Below, one piece after another: positions 8,670-18,839 of a stretch of 64,000 nucleotides of DNA. The stretch covers positions 62,001 through 126,000 of the forward strand of contig MAAL01000020.1 in assembly GCA_002163245.1 (NCBI GenBank), in the 5' to 3' direction. Both the position numbers and the translations under genes were made by a program. The notes below the pieces were generated by a model. That model did not search any database, was not told where the DNA came from, and saw only the letters and a program-made list of their open reading frames with translations. The stretch comes from Gammaproteobacteria bacterium 42_54_T18 (GTDB lineage: Bacteria > Pseudomonadota > Gammaproteobacteria > Pseudomonadales > Ketobacteraceae). How positions within the stretch are numbered: position 1 is the first letter of the stretch; each line of letters begins with the position of its first letter.

Positions 8670-10592
8670 ATGAGCATTTTTAGTCACTACCAAGATCGAT
8701 ACGAATCAACTCAAGAAGAAGAGTATTCACTTCAAGAGTTCCTCGACATCTGTAAAACAGACCCTTCTGCCTATTCCAGTGCCTCAGAACGTTTACTCAA
8801 AGCTATTGGTGAACCACAACTCGTGGATACCTCCCAGGATTTGCACCTAAGTCGTATATTTTCCAACAAAATCATCAGACGCTACCCAGCTTTTGATGAA
8901 TTCTACGGCATGGAAGAAGCGATTGAACAAATTGTTGCGTACTTTCGCCATGCATCCCAAGGCCTGGAAGAAAAGAAACAAATACTCTATTTGCTAGGGC
9001 CAGTTGGCGGCGGTAAATCCAGCCTAGCTGAAAAGCTAAAAGAACTTATCGAAAAAGTTCCTTTTTATGCCATCAAAGGTTCCCCCGTTAACGAGTCACC
9101 CCTTGCTCTATTTGACCCTAATGAAGATGGGCAGATTCTGGAAGAAGAATATGGCATCCCCCTACGCTACGTCAAAGGCATCATGTCCCCATGGGCGGTA
9201 AAACGGCTACATGAGTTTAACGGTGATATTAGCAAATTTCGCGTCGTAAAACGCTACCCATCCATACTGGATCAGATTGCCGTATCCAAAACTGAACCCG
9301 GCGATGAAAACAACCAAGACATCTCAGCACTTGTTGGTAAAGTCGACATTCGAAAACTGGAAGAGTTTGCACAGAGCGACCCTGACTGCTACGCATTTTC
9401 AGGGGGGCTATGTAAGTCAAACCAGGGTTTATTAGAATTTGTTGAAATGTTTAAAGCCCCAATCAAAGTATTACACCCGCTATTAACTGCCACACAAGAA
9501 GGCAACTACAACAGTACGGAAGGTATGGGAGCTATACCCTTCGAAGGGATCATTCTTGCCCACTCCAACGAGTCTGAATGGCAAACGTTTAGAAACAATA
9601 AAAATAACGAAGCATTTATCGACCGTGTTTATATCGTTAAGGTTCCATATAGCTTACGTGTTTCTGAAGAAACCAAGATTTATGAAAAACTGCTTACTAA
9701 CAGTTCACTTTCCAATGCGCATTGTGCCCCAGACACATTAAAAATGCTGGCGCAATTCACTGTCCTCTCTCGACTAAAAGAACCTGAAAACTCATCCATA
9801 TTCTCAAAAATGAGAATATATGACGGTGAAAATTTAAAAGATACAGACCCAAAAGCAAAGTCTCACCAAGAATACCGGGATGTAGCAGGTGTTGATGAAG
9901 GCATGGATGGTTTATCAACACGCTTTGCCTTTAAAATACTATCCAAAGTATTTAACTATGACCATACCGAAATTGCCGCCAACCCCGTACACCTGCTGCA
10001 TATCCTCGAACAATCCATCGAGCAAGAACAATACGCTGCAGAAATACAAGAGCGCTATTTACGTTTTATAAAAGAATTCCTGGCACCACGATATGTTGAT
10101 TTTATTGGCAAAGAAATACAGACAGCGTACTTAGAGTCCTACTCAGAGTACGGCCAGAACATCTTCGATCGTTTTGTCATTTACGCAGACTTTTGGATTC
10201 AAGATCAAGAATATCGCGACCCTGATACGGGGGAAATATTCGATAGAGCATCACTTAATGACGAATTAGAAAAAATTGAAAAACCAGCAGGAATCAGTAA
10301 CCCTAAAGATTTTCGAAATGAAGTTGTTAATTTTGTGTTACGCGCCCGTGCGAACAATAGCGGAAAGAACCCTTCATGGTTAAGCTATGAAAAGTTAAGA
10401 ACCGTTATAGAGAAGAAAATGTTTTCAAATACAGAAGACCTTCTTCCTGTTATTTCTTTCAACCCCAAGGCATCAACAAACGACCAGAAAAAACACGAAG
10501 ATTTTATCAACCGCATGGTCGACAGGGGTTACACCGAAAAACAAGTACGCCTTCTATCCGAATGGTACCTACGCGTACGAAAAGCGCAGTAG
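8670..10592 (+). CDS. prkA: PrkA family serine protein kinase (YeaG)
   Basis: A 640-residue protein with an N-terminal AAA-type domain (Walker A GPVGGGKSS at 110-118) and the C-terminal PrkA domain found in E. coli YeaG and Bacillus PrkA. Family members act as Ser/Thr kinases or ATP-dependent regulators induced by nitrogen or sustained nutrient stress. I start it at ATG 8670, which has AAGGGGAA just upstream and gives the family's usual N-terminus (MSIFSHYQDRYE) and length. The frame is open 37 codons further up, but that part is unlike the family. It heads a three-gene operon with yeaH and spoVR, a conserved trio in gammaproteobacteria. Confidence 0.94.
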   Translation: MSIFSHYQDRYESTQEEEYSLQEFLDICKTDPSAYSSASERLLKAIGEPQLVDTSQDLHLSRIFSNKIIRRYPAFDEFYGMEEAIEQIVAYFRHASQGLEEKKQILYLLGPVGGGKSSLAEKLKELIEKVPFYAIKGSPVNESPLALFDPNEDGQILEEEYGIPLRYVKGIMSPWAVKRLHEFNGDISKFRVVKRYPSILDQIAVSKTEPGDENNQDISALVGKVDIRKLEEFAQSDPDCYAFSGGLCKSNQGLLEFVEMFKAPIKVLHPLLTATQEGNYNSTEGMGAIPFEGIILAHSNESEWQTFRNNKNNEAFIDRVYIVKVPYSLRVSEETKIYEKLLTNSSLSNAHCAPDTLKMLAQFTVLSRLKEPENSSIFSKMRIYDGENLKDTDPKAKSHQEYRDVAGVDEGMDGLSTRFAFKILSKVFNYDHTEIAANPVHLLHILEQSIEQEQYAAEIQERYLRFIKEFLAPRYVDFIGKEIQTAYLESYSEYGQNIFDRFVIYADFWIQDQEYRDPDTGEIFDRASLNDELEKIEKPAGISNPKDFRNEVVNFVLRARANNSGKNPSWLSYEKLRTVIEKKMFSNTEDLLPVISFNPKASTNDQKKHEDFINRMVDRGYTEKQVRLLSEWYLRVRKAQ

Positions 10593-10617
10593 TTTTTCGT
10601 GCACCTAGGAGTGAAAC

Positions 10618-11892
10618 GTGTCTTATATTGTTGATCGCCGATTAAACGGCAAAAACAAAAGCACCGTCAACCGCCAACGCTTCTTGAGGCGTTACCGCAA
10701 GAATATTAAAAAGGCGGTTGATGATGCAGTGACCAAACGCAGCATCACCGACATCGAAAGCGGTGAAAGTGTATCTATTCCCAAAAAAGACCTCTCAGAG
10801 CCTGCATTCCACCATGGCAAGGGTGGCATTCGTGACATGATCCATCCTGGCAACAAGGAATTTGCTCAAGGTGATAAAATACCCCGCCCCCCAGGAGGCT
10901 CAGGTAGCGGCGGAGGTGAAGGGGATGCCAGTGATAGTGGCGAAGGCATGGATGAATTCGTCTTTCAAATTAGCCAAGATGAATTCTTAGAATTCCTCTT
11001 TGATGGACTAGAACTGCCTAACCTTGTAAAACGCCAACTTCAAGGCGTCGAAACCTTTAAATACGTTCGTGCAGGCATCATTAATGACGGCAACCCAACA
11101 AAACTCAACATCGTTCGTTCCATGCGCCAAGCCACCAGCAGACGCATTGCATTAACAGCGCCCAGCCGACGTAGAATCAAAGAATACCTCGAAGAAATAG
11201 AAGAATTAGAATCATTAGAAGATGCCATTAGAAATAATGACCGCCTAAATTTTCTACGAACCGAAGTTGAAAAACTACAAAACAAGATAAAACGCATTCC
11301 TTTTATTGATGACTTTGACTTACGTTACAACCACCACATAAAACAGCCGCTACCTTCATCAAAAGCTGTTATGTTTTGTTTAATGGATGTATCTGGTTCA
11401 ATGAATCAAGCAATGAAAGATATGGCTAAGCGGTTCTTTATTTTGCTTTATATGTTTCTAAAACGAAATTATGACAAGATAGAAGTGGTTTTTATTCGCC
11501 ACCACACCAGCGCGAAAGAAGTTGACGAAGAAGAGTTCTTTTATTCCAGAGAAACCGGTGGAACCATTGTTTCTAGCGCACTAAAACTCATGCGCGAAAT
11601 AATGACTGAACGCTACCCAGCAAGCGAATGGAACATATACGGAGCCCAAGCCTCCGATGGCGATAACTGGAATGACGACTCACCTTCCTGTAAAAAAATA
11701 TTGGTGGAAGACATACTACCTCAGTGCCAATATTTTTCTTATATTGAAATAACGCCACGTCGCCATCAAGCATTATGGCGAGAATACGAGACTATAATGG
11801 AGTCATTAGATTACTTTTCCATGCAACAAATCAGTGACCCTAGTGACATATATCCTGTATTCCGAGAACTCTTTCAAAAGAAGCCGGCATAA
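10618..11892 (+). CDS. yeaH: YeaH/DUF444 family protein with von Willebrand A domain
   Basis: A 424-residue protein of the DUF444 family. The N-terminal part is basic, followed by a Gly/Ser-rich linker (about residues 95-107). A von Willebrand A fold in the C-terminal half has the MIDAS motif DVSGS at 257-261. Biochemical function is not established. It is always linked with PrkA and SpoVR and is thought to work in the same stress response. It starts with GTG behind AGGAGTG, 25 bases after prkA, and ends 3 bases before spoVR. Confidence 0.92.
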   Translation: MSYIVDRRLNGKNKSTVNRQRFLRRYRKNIKKAVDDAVTKRSITDIESGESVSIPKKDLSEPAFHHGKGGIRDMIHPGNKEFAQGDKIPRPPGGSGSGGGEGDASDSGEGMDEFVFQISQDEFLEFLFDGLELPNLVKRQLQGVETFKYVRAGIINDGNPTKLNIVRSMRQATSRRIALTAPSRRRIKEYLEEIEELESLEDAIRNNDRLNFLRTEVEKLQNKIKRIPFIDDFDLRYNHHIKQPLPSSKAVMFCLMDVSGSMNQAMKDMAKRFFILLYMFLKRNYDKIEVVFIRHHTSAKEVDEEEFFYSRETGGTIVSSALKLMREIMTERYPASEWNIYGAQASDGDNWNDDSPSCKKILVEDILPQCQYFSYIEITPRRHQALWREYETIMESLDYFSMQQISDPSDIYPVFRELFQKKPA

Positions 11893-11895
11893 ACT

Positions 11896-13431
11896 ATGAC
11901 CAAGAAGCGGAAACCAATTTCAACCGAATCTGAATGGACGTTCGATCTCATTCAAGAATACGACCTTGAGATTGGACGTATCGCAGAATCATTTAGACTA
12001 GACACCTACCCCAACCAAATAGAAGTCATTACTGCAGAGCAAATGCTAGATGCCTATTCCTCTGTAGGCATGCCTGTTGGTTACAATCATTGGACTTACG
12101 GCAAACATTTTGTTTCTAACGAACAAAAATACAATCGTGGGCACATGGGGCTTGCCTATGAAATTGTCATAAACTCCGACCCTTGCATTGCTTATCTAAT
12201 GGAAGAAAATACAATGACCATGCAAGCGCTGGTTATTGCGCACGCCTGCTATGGTCACAACTCATTCTTTAAAGGCAACTATTTATTTAAAACATGGACC
12301 GATGCAAGCTCAATTATTGATTACTTAGTTTTTGCAAAAAACTATATTAACCATTGCGAAGAGCGCTATGGTATTGATGAGGTTGAAAACCTGCTGGACT
12401 CTTGTCACGCCCTAATGAATTACGGAGTTGATCGATATAAACGACCCTACCCCATTTCTGCAGCTGAAGAGAAGCAACGCCAAAAGGAAAGGGAAGAATA
12501 TTTACAAAAACAAGTTAACGAACTCTGGCACACTATCCCCAAAATCATCGATAAAGATGAACCCGAAAAAGAAGTTCATTTTCCTAACGAACCCCAGGAA
12601 AACATTCTGTATTTTATAGAAAAAAACGCACCCCTTCTTGAACCATGGCAACGGGAAATTGTACGTATTGTTAGAAAAATTGCTCAGTATTTTTACCCTC
12701 AACGACAAACACAGGTCATGAATGAGGGCTGGGCGACATTTTGGCATTACACATTGCTAAACCAACTATACGATGAAGGGTTAGCAAACGATGGCTTTAT
12801 GATGGAGTTTTTACAATCACATACTTCTGTTGTTTACCAACCTCCATTCGACAGTCCTTATTACTCAGGTATAAACCCCTATGCATTAGGGTTTAATATG
12901 ATGCGAGATATACGTAGAATTTGCGAAAACCCAACTGCAGAAGATAAAAAATGGTTCCCTGATATCGCGGGCTCCGATTGGCTAACAACAATGCATTTTG
13001 CAATGGCCAATTTCAAAGACGAAAGTTATGTTCAACAATTTCTATCCCCAAAAATGATACGAGAATTCAAGCTTTTCTCCATTCTTGATGATGACCACAG
13101 GAAAGACTTAGAGGTAACCGCCATTCATGACGAGCACGGCTACCAGGTTGTTCGTGAAAAACTATCCCAACAATACAATCTTTCAATGAACGAGCCCAAC
13201 ATCCAAGTTTACAATGTCGATGTTAGAGGTGATCGTTCACTAACTCTTAGGCATGTACAACACAACCGTCGCCCACTGGAAAAAGAAAACACTATCGACG
13301 TACTCAAACATCTCAGGAACCTATGGGGATTTGATGTACACCTTGAATCAATGCAACAAAATGAAATATCAGAAACATACCATTGTACTGAAGGTAAAAT
13401 CAATCTAGACACTCCTGAAGAAGACATTTAA
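11896..13431 (+). CDS. SpoVR family protein (YcgB)
   Basis: A 511-residue SpoVR family protein. Recognisable blocks are W...YGKHF, AHACYGHNSFFKGNY, EGWATFWHY and the C-terminal DVHLE region. The HACYGH and NEGWATFWH histidine/glutamate blocks look like a metal site. Named for a Bacillus spore-cortex phenotype, in gammaproteobacteria it is co-transcribed with prkA and yeaH and is linked to persistence and starvation. Third and last gene of that operon, 3 bases after yeaH. Molecular activity is unknown. Confidence 0.92.
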   Translation: MTKKRKPISTESEWTFDLIQEYDLEIGRIAESFRLDTYPNQIEVITAEQMLDAYSSVGMPVGYNHWTYGKHFVSNEQKYNRGHMGLAYEIVINSDPCIAYLMEENTMTMQALVIAHACYGHNSFFKGNYLFKTWTDASSIIDYLVFAKNYINHCEERYGIDEVENLLDSCHALMNYGVDRYKRPYPISAAEEKQRQKEREEYLQKQVNELWHTIPKIIDKDEPEKEVHFPNEPQENILYFIEKNAPLLEPWQREIVRIVRKIAQYFYPQRQTQVMNEGWATFWHYTLLNQLYDEGLANDGFMMEFLQSHTSVVYQPPFDSPYYSGINPYALGFNMMRDIRRICENPTAEDKKWFPDIAGSDWLTTMHFAMANFKDESYVQQFLSPKMIREFKLFSILDDDHRKDLEVTAIHDEHGYQVVREKLSQQYNLSMNEPNIQVYNVDVRGDRSLTLRHVQHNRRPLEKENTIDVLKHLRNLWGFDVHLESMQQNEISETYHCTEGKINLDTPEEDI

Positions 13432-13674
13432 CACCATTTGTCGTCCAAACAAGACATTGCAATATAACCATTCTCGACAAACTACACTCTTTCAATCACA
13501 ATCATCAAAATCTATAAGCTGGGGTACCTCCAGGTTGGTAGTATCTAATTCGGCACAAACATACGTAACTTAACATTTCGTATCATCCGGCCTTTCCTGC
13601 TGTTTTTCATAGCGATTCTCCACAGCTACTTTACCTCTTTAATCACTGTTTTTAACAATCACCCAAGGATACAC

Positions 13675-14130
13675 ATGACTGCACAAGCATTTGATTTCGA
13701 AACCATCAGAAAAATGACTACCAAGTCTATCCCTTTCGCAGAACGCGCCGGCATTGACCTGGTAGAATTTAAACGCGGCCATGTAAAAATGAAAATACCA
13801 TTAGAACCCAACAAGAACCACATAGGAACGATGTATGCTGGTGCTCTATTTACTCTCGCAGAGATTCCTGGCGGCGCTATATTTATGAGCGCATTCGATA
13901 TGACAAAATTCTTTCCTATCGTTGCGGAAATGACAATTAAATACCTTAAACCTGCAACAACAGATATCTACGTCGAAGTAAGCATGTCTGAAGAAGAAAT
14001 CGAACGTATAACAAACGAAGCAACAGAAAATGGGAAATCCACTTTCATTTTAGAGAAAGAACTAAAAGATGAAAATGGAGTGGTTGTTGCGATCACCACT
14101 GGAACTTACCAAGCTAGAGCGCATCGATAA
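13675..14130 (+). CDS. hotdog-fold thioesterase-like protein (PaaI/DUF4442 type)
   Basis: A 151-residue single-domain protein with a hotdog pattern: HIGTMYAGALFTLAEIPGG is the central helix region where acyl-CoA thioesterases carry a catalytic acid (here a Glu), then VAEMTIKYLKPA. This matches PaaI/DUF4442-like thioesterases that hydrolyse acyl-CoA or aryl-CoA, but the substrate cannot be read from sequence. It is a monocistron with its own ribosome site (AAGGA, 6 bases before ATG) and ends at the bidirectional terminator at 14155-14213, facing hemE. Confidence 0.75.
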   Translation: MTAQAFDFETIRKMTTKSIPFAERAGIDLVEFKRGHVKMKIPLEPNKNHIGTMYAGALFTLAEIPGGAIFMSAFDMTKFFPIVAEMTIKYLKPATTDIYVEVSMSEEEIERITNEATENGKSTFILEKELKDENGVVVAITTGTYQARAHR

Positions 14131-14154
14131 GTCAACAATGACCAAAACAGAAAT

Positions 14155-14213
14155 GTTACAAATTAAAAAGCCGCCGCTCCTTTATAAGAAGCGGCGGCTT
14201 TTTAATTTGTAAC
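14155..14213. terminator. bidirectional Rho-independent terminator
   Basis: A perfect 24-base inverted repeat: arms 14155-14178 and 14190-14213 with an 11-base loop. The GC core (GCCGCCGCT / AGCGGCGGC) is flanked by A and T runs on both sides, so it ends transcription from both the thioesterase and hemE, which converge on it. Confidence 0.95.
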
Positions 14214-14244
14214 ACAACAAAACATCACAAAACAACGATAGGCA

Positions 14245-15315
14245 TTATCGCGCACTGAACTCATGTACTGCATCAACAAAGATCTTGGCGTTTTCTGGCG
14301 GCACATCTAAATGAATCCCATGCCCTAAATTAAACACATGACCATCACCATCACCAAAACCATCTAATACACGCTTAACCTCAGCACGAATTGCAGTTTC
14401 TGAACCATAGAGCGCCGATGGATCCATGTTACCTTGCAGTGCAACCTTATCCCCAACCCGCTGACGTATATCGCCAATTTCCACCGTCCAATCCAATCCA
14501 ACGCAATCTGCACCACAGTCAGCTATCTGTTCGATCCACTGAGCACCATTCTTAGTAAATACGATAGAAGGCACCTTTCGCCCGTCATGCTCCTTAATTA
14601 ACCCGCCGACAATTTTCCTCATATACTGTAATGAAAATGCCTCGTAAGCAGGTGTACTTAACGAACCTCCCCAAGTATCAAAAATCTGTACGGCTTGTGC
14701 CCCACAACGAATTTGTTCATTCAGATAATTTGTTACGCACTCTGCCAATTTATCTAACAAAAGGTGAAGTACATCTGGCTGCTGATATAACATTTTCTTT
14801 AAGGTACGAAAATCTTTTGAAGAGCCACCTTCAACCATATACGTTGCTAATGTCCATGGGCTACCCGAGAAGCCAATCAAAGGTACTCGCCCCCCTAAGG
14901 CTGAACGAATTGTCGTAACTGCATTCATCACATAATCAAGGTCAACAGCAACATCTGGCTGAGGCAATGCCAACACATCAGCCTCTGTTCGAACTGTTTT
15001 CTTAAATTTTGGACCCTCTCCTGTTTCAAAATACAACCCTAACCCCATAGCATCAGGAATAGTAAGTATGTCTGAAAAAAGAATGGCGGCATCGAGGTCG
15101 TAACGCTCCAATGGCTGTAATGTCACTTCACAAGCAAGCTCAGCATTTTTACACACTGACATAAAATCACCCGCTTTTGCTCTGGTGGCTCTATATTCAG
15201 GCAAATAGCGCCCAGCCTGTCGCATCATCCATACCGGTGTCATATCCACAGGTTGACGATCCAACGCACGCAAGAAACGATCATTCTTTAATTCAGGGAA
15301 TATATTCTCAGACAT
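14245..15315 (-). CDS. hemE: uroporphyrinogen decarboxylase
   Basis: A 356-residue cytosolic enzyme that decarboxylates the four acetate side chains of uroporphyrinogen III to give coproporphyrinogen III for haem. Signatures are [16 protein letters not shown] near the N-terminus, [25 protein letters not shown], and the C-terminal FNLGHGI with its histidine. Length is normal. It is the last gene of the reverse-strand run beginning at pilM, 34 bases after damX. In Pseudomonas gltB and gltD lie between the two; here they are missing. Confidence 0.97.
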   Translation of the reverse strand: MSENIFPELKNDRFLRALDRQPVDMTPVWMMRQAGRYLPEYRATRAKAGDFMSVCKNAELACEVTLQPLERYDLDAAILFSDILTIPDAMGLGLYFETGEGPKFKKTVRTEADVLALPQPDVAVDLDYVMNAVTTIRSALGGRVPLIGFSGSPWTLATYMVEGGSSKDFRTLKKMLYQQPDVLHLLLDKLAECVTNYLNEQIRCGAQAVQIFDTWGGSLSTPAYEAFSLQYMRKIVGGLIKEHDGRKVPSIVFTKNGAQWIEQIADCGADCVGLDWTVEIGDIRQRVGDKVALQGNMDPSALYGSETAIRAEVKRVLDGFGDGDGHVFNLGHGIHLDVPPENAKIFVDAVHEFSAR

Positions 15316-15349
15316 TGTAAATCCAACTAATTCATTGATAAATAAAACA

Positions 15350-17053
15350 CTACAAACGAGCCATGCGTATGTCCTTTTGGACTGAGGCCAATGACCTTGC
15401 CCATGGCTTGGATGTAATAAGTTTTTTGGGCAAACGAGTTACTGCCTGCCTCGCATCATTTTTTGTAGTAAATTGACCGTGGATAACCACATACCAATCA
15501 CCACCTTTATAAAGGGTTTTGTAATAAGCGACCTTTGTTAAGCTAGGGTAACGGGAGATGAATTCTTGAACGGCAGCCTCATCTCGAGCGCCAATCATTT
15601 GTAATGTGTATTGCTTTGGGTCTAATGATAGCAACCATTTTTCACGCAATGTATAATTGTTTAAACGAGGTTTTTTGTTTTGTTTATTACTTTTGGTTTC
15701 ATTTCGCGCCACCACTTCAGAAGACACGCTAGCTACCGCCTTCGGGAGCGTAACTTGGGAAGGCTCAGGTTTACTCACTTCAGGCTCAACTCTATTCAAG
15801 GCCGTTTTAATTGAGTCATCCCACTTCATTTTTTCAGCTGTTTTTTCAGTAAGAGGTTTATCCGCCACAAGCTCCTGACTTGTTTTTGCGACGGCTCCTA
15901 TTTTTGAGACGGTATCGATCTTTGTTAGTGGCTCAATGTCCTTTAAAGATACTTTTTCTTCGGGAACCACACTTTCCACGTAGTTCAAATCAATCAACTC
16001 ACTTTGCCCAGCTGAAACGACAACAACCTCAGCTCTTTCCTCGTAAGGCTTTACTAGGCTTTTTTCACTCGATTTCCGCGGTAACACTACCTCAAGCGTT
16101 TCTTTTTTAACCGATCCAGATTCGCCACCTACGGGCATCTCAGCTACATCAACAGCCAGCTCTCCGACACCAACCCCTCCAATACGTGGGGCCTGCTCTT
16201 TTCCGACCATTAACAATACAATACCCACACTTATCACCGCCACAACAGCTAAGTGCCAAAAGGATATTATTTGTCGACGCTTTTCTTTAGCGATAACCGG
16301 AACCTGATGAACTAACGTTTCTCGTGCAAACTGATTAACACGAGCAATAACCCCCTCAGACTCCCCAGCGATCTGCTTTACTTGTTGCGGACTAAAGCGA
16401 ACGCCATCCAAACCAGCTGTACGCATACGATACGACAAATAATCGGCAACCTCGGAATTGTCTAGCGGGGACAGTTGCAAACTTTGCCCTAATGAATCCA
16501 TTAGACCAGCCAATGAAGCCAACGCTCCTTCTTGTTGAATATCCGCAGTATCAGCCAGCAATAAAAATCGCAACCCACTGTCTTTTACCAATTTAGCAAT
16601 TTCAGCTAAAAAATCCGCGGCAACCTCACTAATATTTTGCACACCATCAATGACAACCAATGCTGTCTGCGAATAACTTTCTGACTCTGCCGCAAAACGT
16701 ACCAAAGCGGAAATTACGCTTTCTTTTTTTAATTCAACCTGAAGATTAAACCCATCACAAATCAATGCCATTAATGCACGATCATCCATCAGCACCGTTG
16801 CTTCGATTGATGTACAAGAAAAGATACTGCTATCTAACTGACGTATAAGTTGGTGTGACAATAAGGTTTTCCCTGAACCTTCATCGCCCGTTACAAATAA
16901 TAGAGGTGGACCATAACGCACCAAATGCAATAATTGCTCTAACGCTTGTTGTCGACCTGCCCCTGGATAGAACAACCCTGAAATACCGGCATCAGAGAAA
17001 GGCTCTCGATCAATATCGAATTGTGACTTTAATAAATCAACATTTCTTTCCAC
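15350..17053 (-). CDS. damX: DamX-like cell-division protein: AAA ATPase, membrane segment, SPOR domain
   Basis: A 567-residue protein with an N-terminal ExeA-like AAA ATPase (Walker A GDEGSGKT at 56-63, VVIDGVQNI as Walker B). One transmembrane segment follows at about 264-283 ([18 protein letters not shown]), then a long charged low-complexity periplasmic linker, and a C-terminal SPOR domain (about 488-560, YTLQMIGA...[12 protein letters not shown]). SPOR domains bind denuded glycan strands at the septum, so it probably works in cell division. It starts with GTG behind a G-run. Enterobacterial DamX has lost the ATPase part; pseudomonad homologues next to aroB keep it. Confidence 0.85.
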   Translation of the reverse strand: MERNVDLLKSQFDIDREPFSDAGISGLFYPGAGRQQALEQLLHLVRYGPPLLFVTGDEGSGKTLLSHQLIRQLDSSIFSCTSIEATVLMDDRALMALICDGFNLQVELKKESVISALVRFAAESESYSQTALVVIDGVQNISEVAADFLAEIAKLVKDSGLRFLLLADTADIQQEGALASLAGLMDSLGQSLQLSPLDNSEVADYLSYRMRTAGLDGVRFSPQQVKQIAGESEGVIARVNQFARETLVHQVPVIAKEKRRQIISFWHLAVVAVISVGIVLLMVGKEQAPRIGGVGVGELAVDVAEMPVGGESGSVKKETLEVVLPRKSSEKSLVKPYEERAEVVVVSAGQSELIDLNYVESVVPEEKVSLKDIEPLTKIDTVSKIGAVAKTSQELVADKPLTEKTAEKMKWDDSIKTALNRVEPEVSKPEPSQVTLPKAVASVSSEVVARNETKSNKQNKKPRLNNYTLREKWLLSLDPKQYTLQMIGARDEAAVQEFISRYPSLTKVAYYKTLYKGGDWYVVIHGQFTTKNDARQAVTRLPKKLITSKPWARSLASVQKDIRMARL

Positions 17054-17098
17054 GTCTACGTCCCCCCCCTATGCTTTCATCAAAACAAACAATTCACG

Positions 17099-18175
17099 CT
17101 ATATTGCGAGCAACGTCTCCCCAAGTGCCTCATGACCAAAGTCGCTTGTCGTAATTGCTTCGCCTAACTCTATTAGCAGCACTAGCCGCAATTGTTTATC
17201 CACCACTTTTTTATCCACTGCCATTAACGACAAAAAATTCTCGGGTGTCATCTCATCAGGGCTTGAAACGGGCAGTCCAGCTCGTACCAGTAGGTCTTTC
17301 GTTCTAACCGCAACACTACTATCAACCCAGCCTAATCTAACGGACAAATCCACCGCCATCAACATTCCCGTAGAAACCGCTTCGCCATGAAGCCAAACAC
17401 CATACCCTTTCGCTGTTTCAATGGCATGCCCAAAGGTATGACCAAAATTTAATATGGCCCTTAAGCCCCCCTCTTTCTCATCTTGTGCCACAACCTCAGC
17501 CTTGATTTCACATGAACGCCTAACGGCGTAAGTCAAAGCATTATTATCACGGGCCATCAACGCATCGATGTTCTCTTCCAACCAAACAAAAAAATCTGCA
17601 TCCCGAATTAACCCATACTTAACAACCTCAGCAATTCCCGCTGATAACTCTCTATCTGGCAATGTTGTTAGTGTATCGATATCAATGAATACTGACTTCG
17701 GCTGATGAAATGCTCCAATCATATTTTTTCCGAGCGCATGATTAACACCTGTCTTTCCACCAACCGAAGAGTCTACCTGGGACAACAATGTGGTGGGTAT
17801 TTGAATAAAATCCACCCCTCGCTGATAACTTGCCGCAGCAAAGCCTGTCATATCACCAACCACACCACCACCGAGCGCAACTAGTGTAGTTTTTCGGCTG
17901 TGTGTCTTCTCCAGCAATGCAGTAAATACCTGGTTCAATGTCTCCAGGTTTTTAAACTTCTCACCATCTGGCAAAATCACCGTATCAACATCACCGTGAA
18001 CGGATAGCAGTTGAACCACTTTATCTAAATACAAAGGAGATATGGTTGTGTTGGTAACAACCATGAGCTGCCGACCACTCAACACGGGCATCAATGATGA
18101 CAACTGGCTTAACAGATTTGAAGCTATATAAATAGGGTAGCTTCGCTCACCTAAATCAACCGTTAATGTATCCAT
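17099..18175 (-). CDS. aroB: 3-dehydroquinate synthase
   Basis: A 358-residue NAD- and metal-dependent enzyme converting DAHP to 3-dehydroquinate, the second step of the shikimate pathway. Motifs include PDGEKFKN, the NAD-binding [35 protein letters not shown], and the metal ligands in [19 protein letters not shown] and WLHGEAV. Normal length. It lies between damX and aroK in the pil-aro cluster. The 131-base gap to aroK is larger than usual and holds nothing I recognise. Confidence 0.97.
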   Translation of the reverse strand: MDTLTVDLGERSYPIYIASNLLSQLSSLMPVLSGRQLMVVTNTTISPLYLDKVVQLLSVHGDVDTVILPDGEKFKNLETLNQVFTALLEKTHSRKTTLVALGGGVVGDMTGFAAASYQRGVDFIQIPTTLLSQVDSSVGGKTGVNHALGKNMIGAFHQPKSVFIDIDTLTTLPDRELSAGIAEVVKYGLIRDADFFVWLEENIDALMARDNNALTYAVRRSCEIKAEVVAQDEKEGGLRAILNFGHTFGHAIETAKGYGVWLHGEAVSTGMLMAVDLSVRLGWVDSSVAVRTKDLLVRAGLPVSSPDEMTPENFLSLMAVDKKVVDKQLRLVLLIELGEAITTSDFGHEALGETLLAI

Positions 18176-18306
18176 AGAAAAACTCTCAACTCAGCAGCAC
18201 TAATGCCGCCGAGTTTAGCAGAATTCTAGATTAATCGATAAGGTATAAGGGCTGAATTATCCTACAAGACTGTACTACCTAGAAAATATTGGCAAACAAC
18301 CTATTG

Positions 18307-18828
18307 TTACAAATCATCATTCACAAGAGACGCTATCTTAGATGCTACATCCTTTACGCCGCCCTGCTCAGTTTCAACGACGTAGTCAGCAATCTCCTTG
18401 TATAGAGGATCTCTAACTTCCATCAGTTTTGTCAGCACACTACGAGGGTCAGATGTTTGTAATAACGGCCGATTTTGATCCCTCGATGTTCGAGCTAGCT
18501 GCTGCTCCACCGTCGCCCTAAGATAAACAACAATGCCTCCAGCAGCTATCGCTCTACGGTTATCCTCCCGCATAACAGCACCACCACCGGTGGCCAAAAC
18601 AATGTGAGATCGCTGAGTCAATTCCTCTATCATTGCGCTTTCACGCTTTCGAAACCCTTCCTCTCCTTCTACATCAAAAATCCAGGGTATATCCGCCCCT
18701 GACCTTTCTTCAATTTCATGGTCAGAGTCAACGAACTCATAATGCAATAGGCTAGAAACTTGACGGCCGATGGTGCTTTTCCCAGCTCCCATCGGCCCAA
18801 TCAAAATTAAATTACGCTGCTGTGTCAT
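18307..18828 (-). CDS. aroK: shikimate kinase
   Basis: A 173-residue P-loop kinase that phosphorylates shikimate at O3. Walker A is GPMGAGKST (11-19). The shikimate-binding [11 protein letters not shown], the GGGAV loop and the lid arginine in RNRPLL-like context (DQNRPLL) are present. It begins 11 bases after pilQ, without a strong ribosome site of its own, so coupling to pilQ is likely. This pilQ-aroK-aroB order is conserved across gammaproteobacteria. Confidence 0.96.
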   Translation of the reverse strand: MTQQRNLILIGPMGAGKSTIGRQVSSLLHYEFVDSDHEIEERSGADIPWIFDVEGEEGFRKRESAMIEELTQRSHIVLATGGGAVMREDNRRAIAAGGIVVYLRATVEQQLARTSRDQNRPLLQTSDPRSVLTKLMEVRDPLYKEIADYVVETEQGGVKDVASKIASLVNDDL

Positions 18829-18839
18829 TTGTAATGCTA

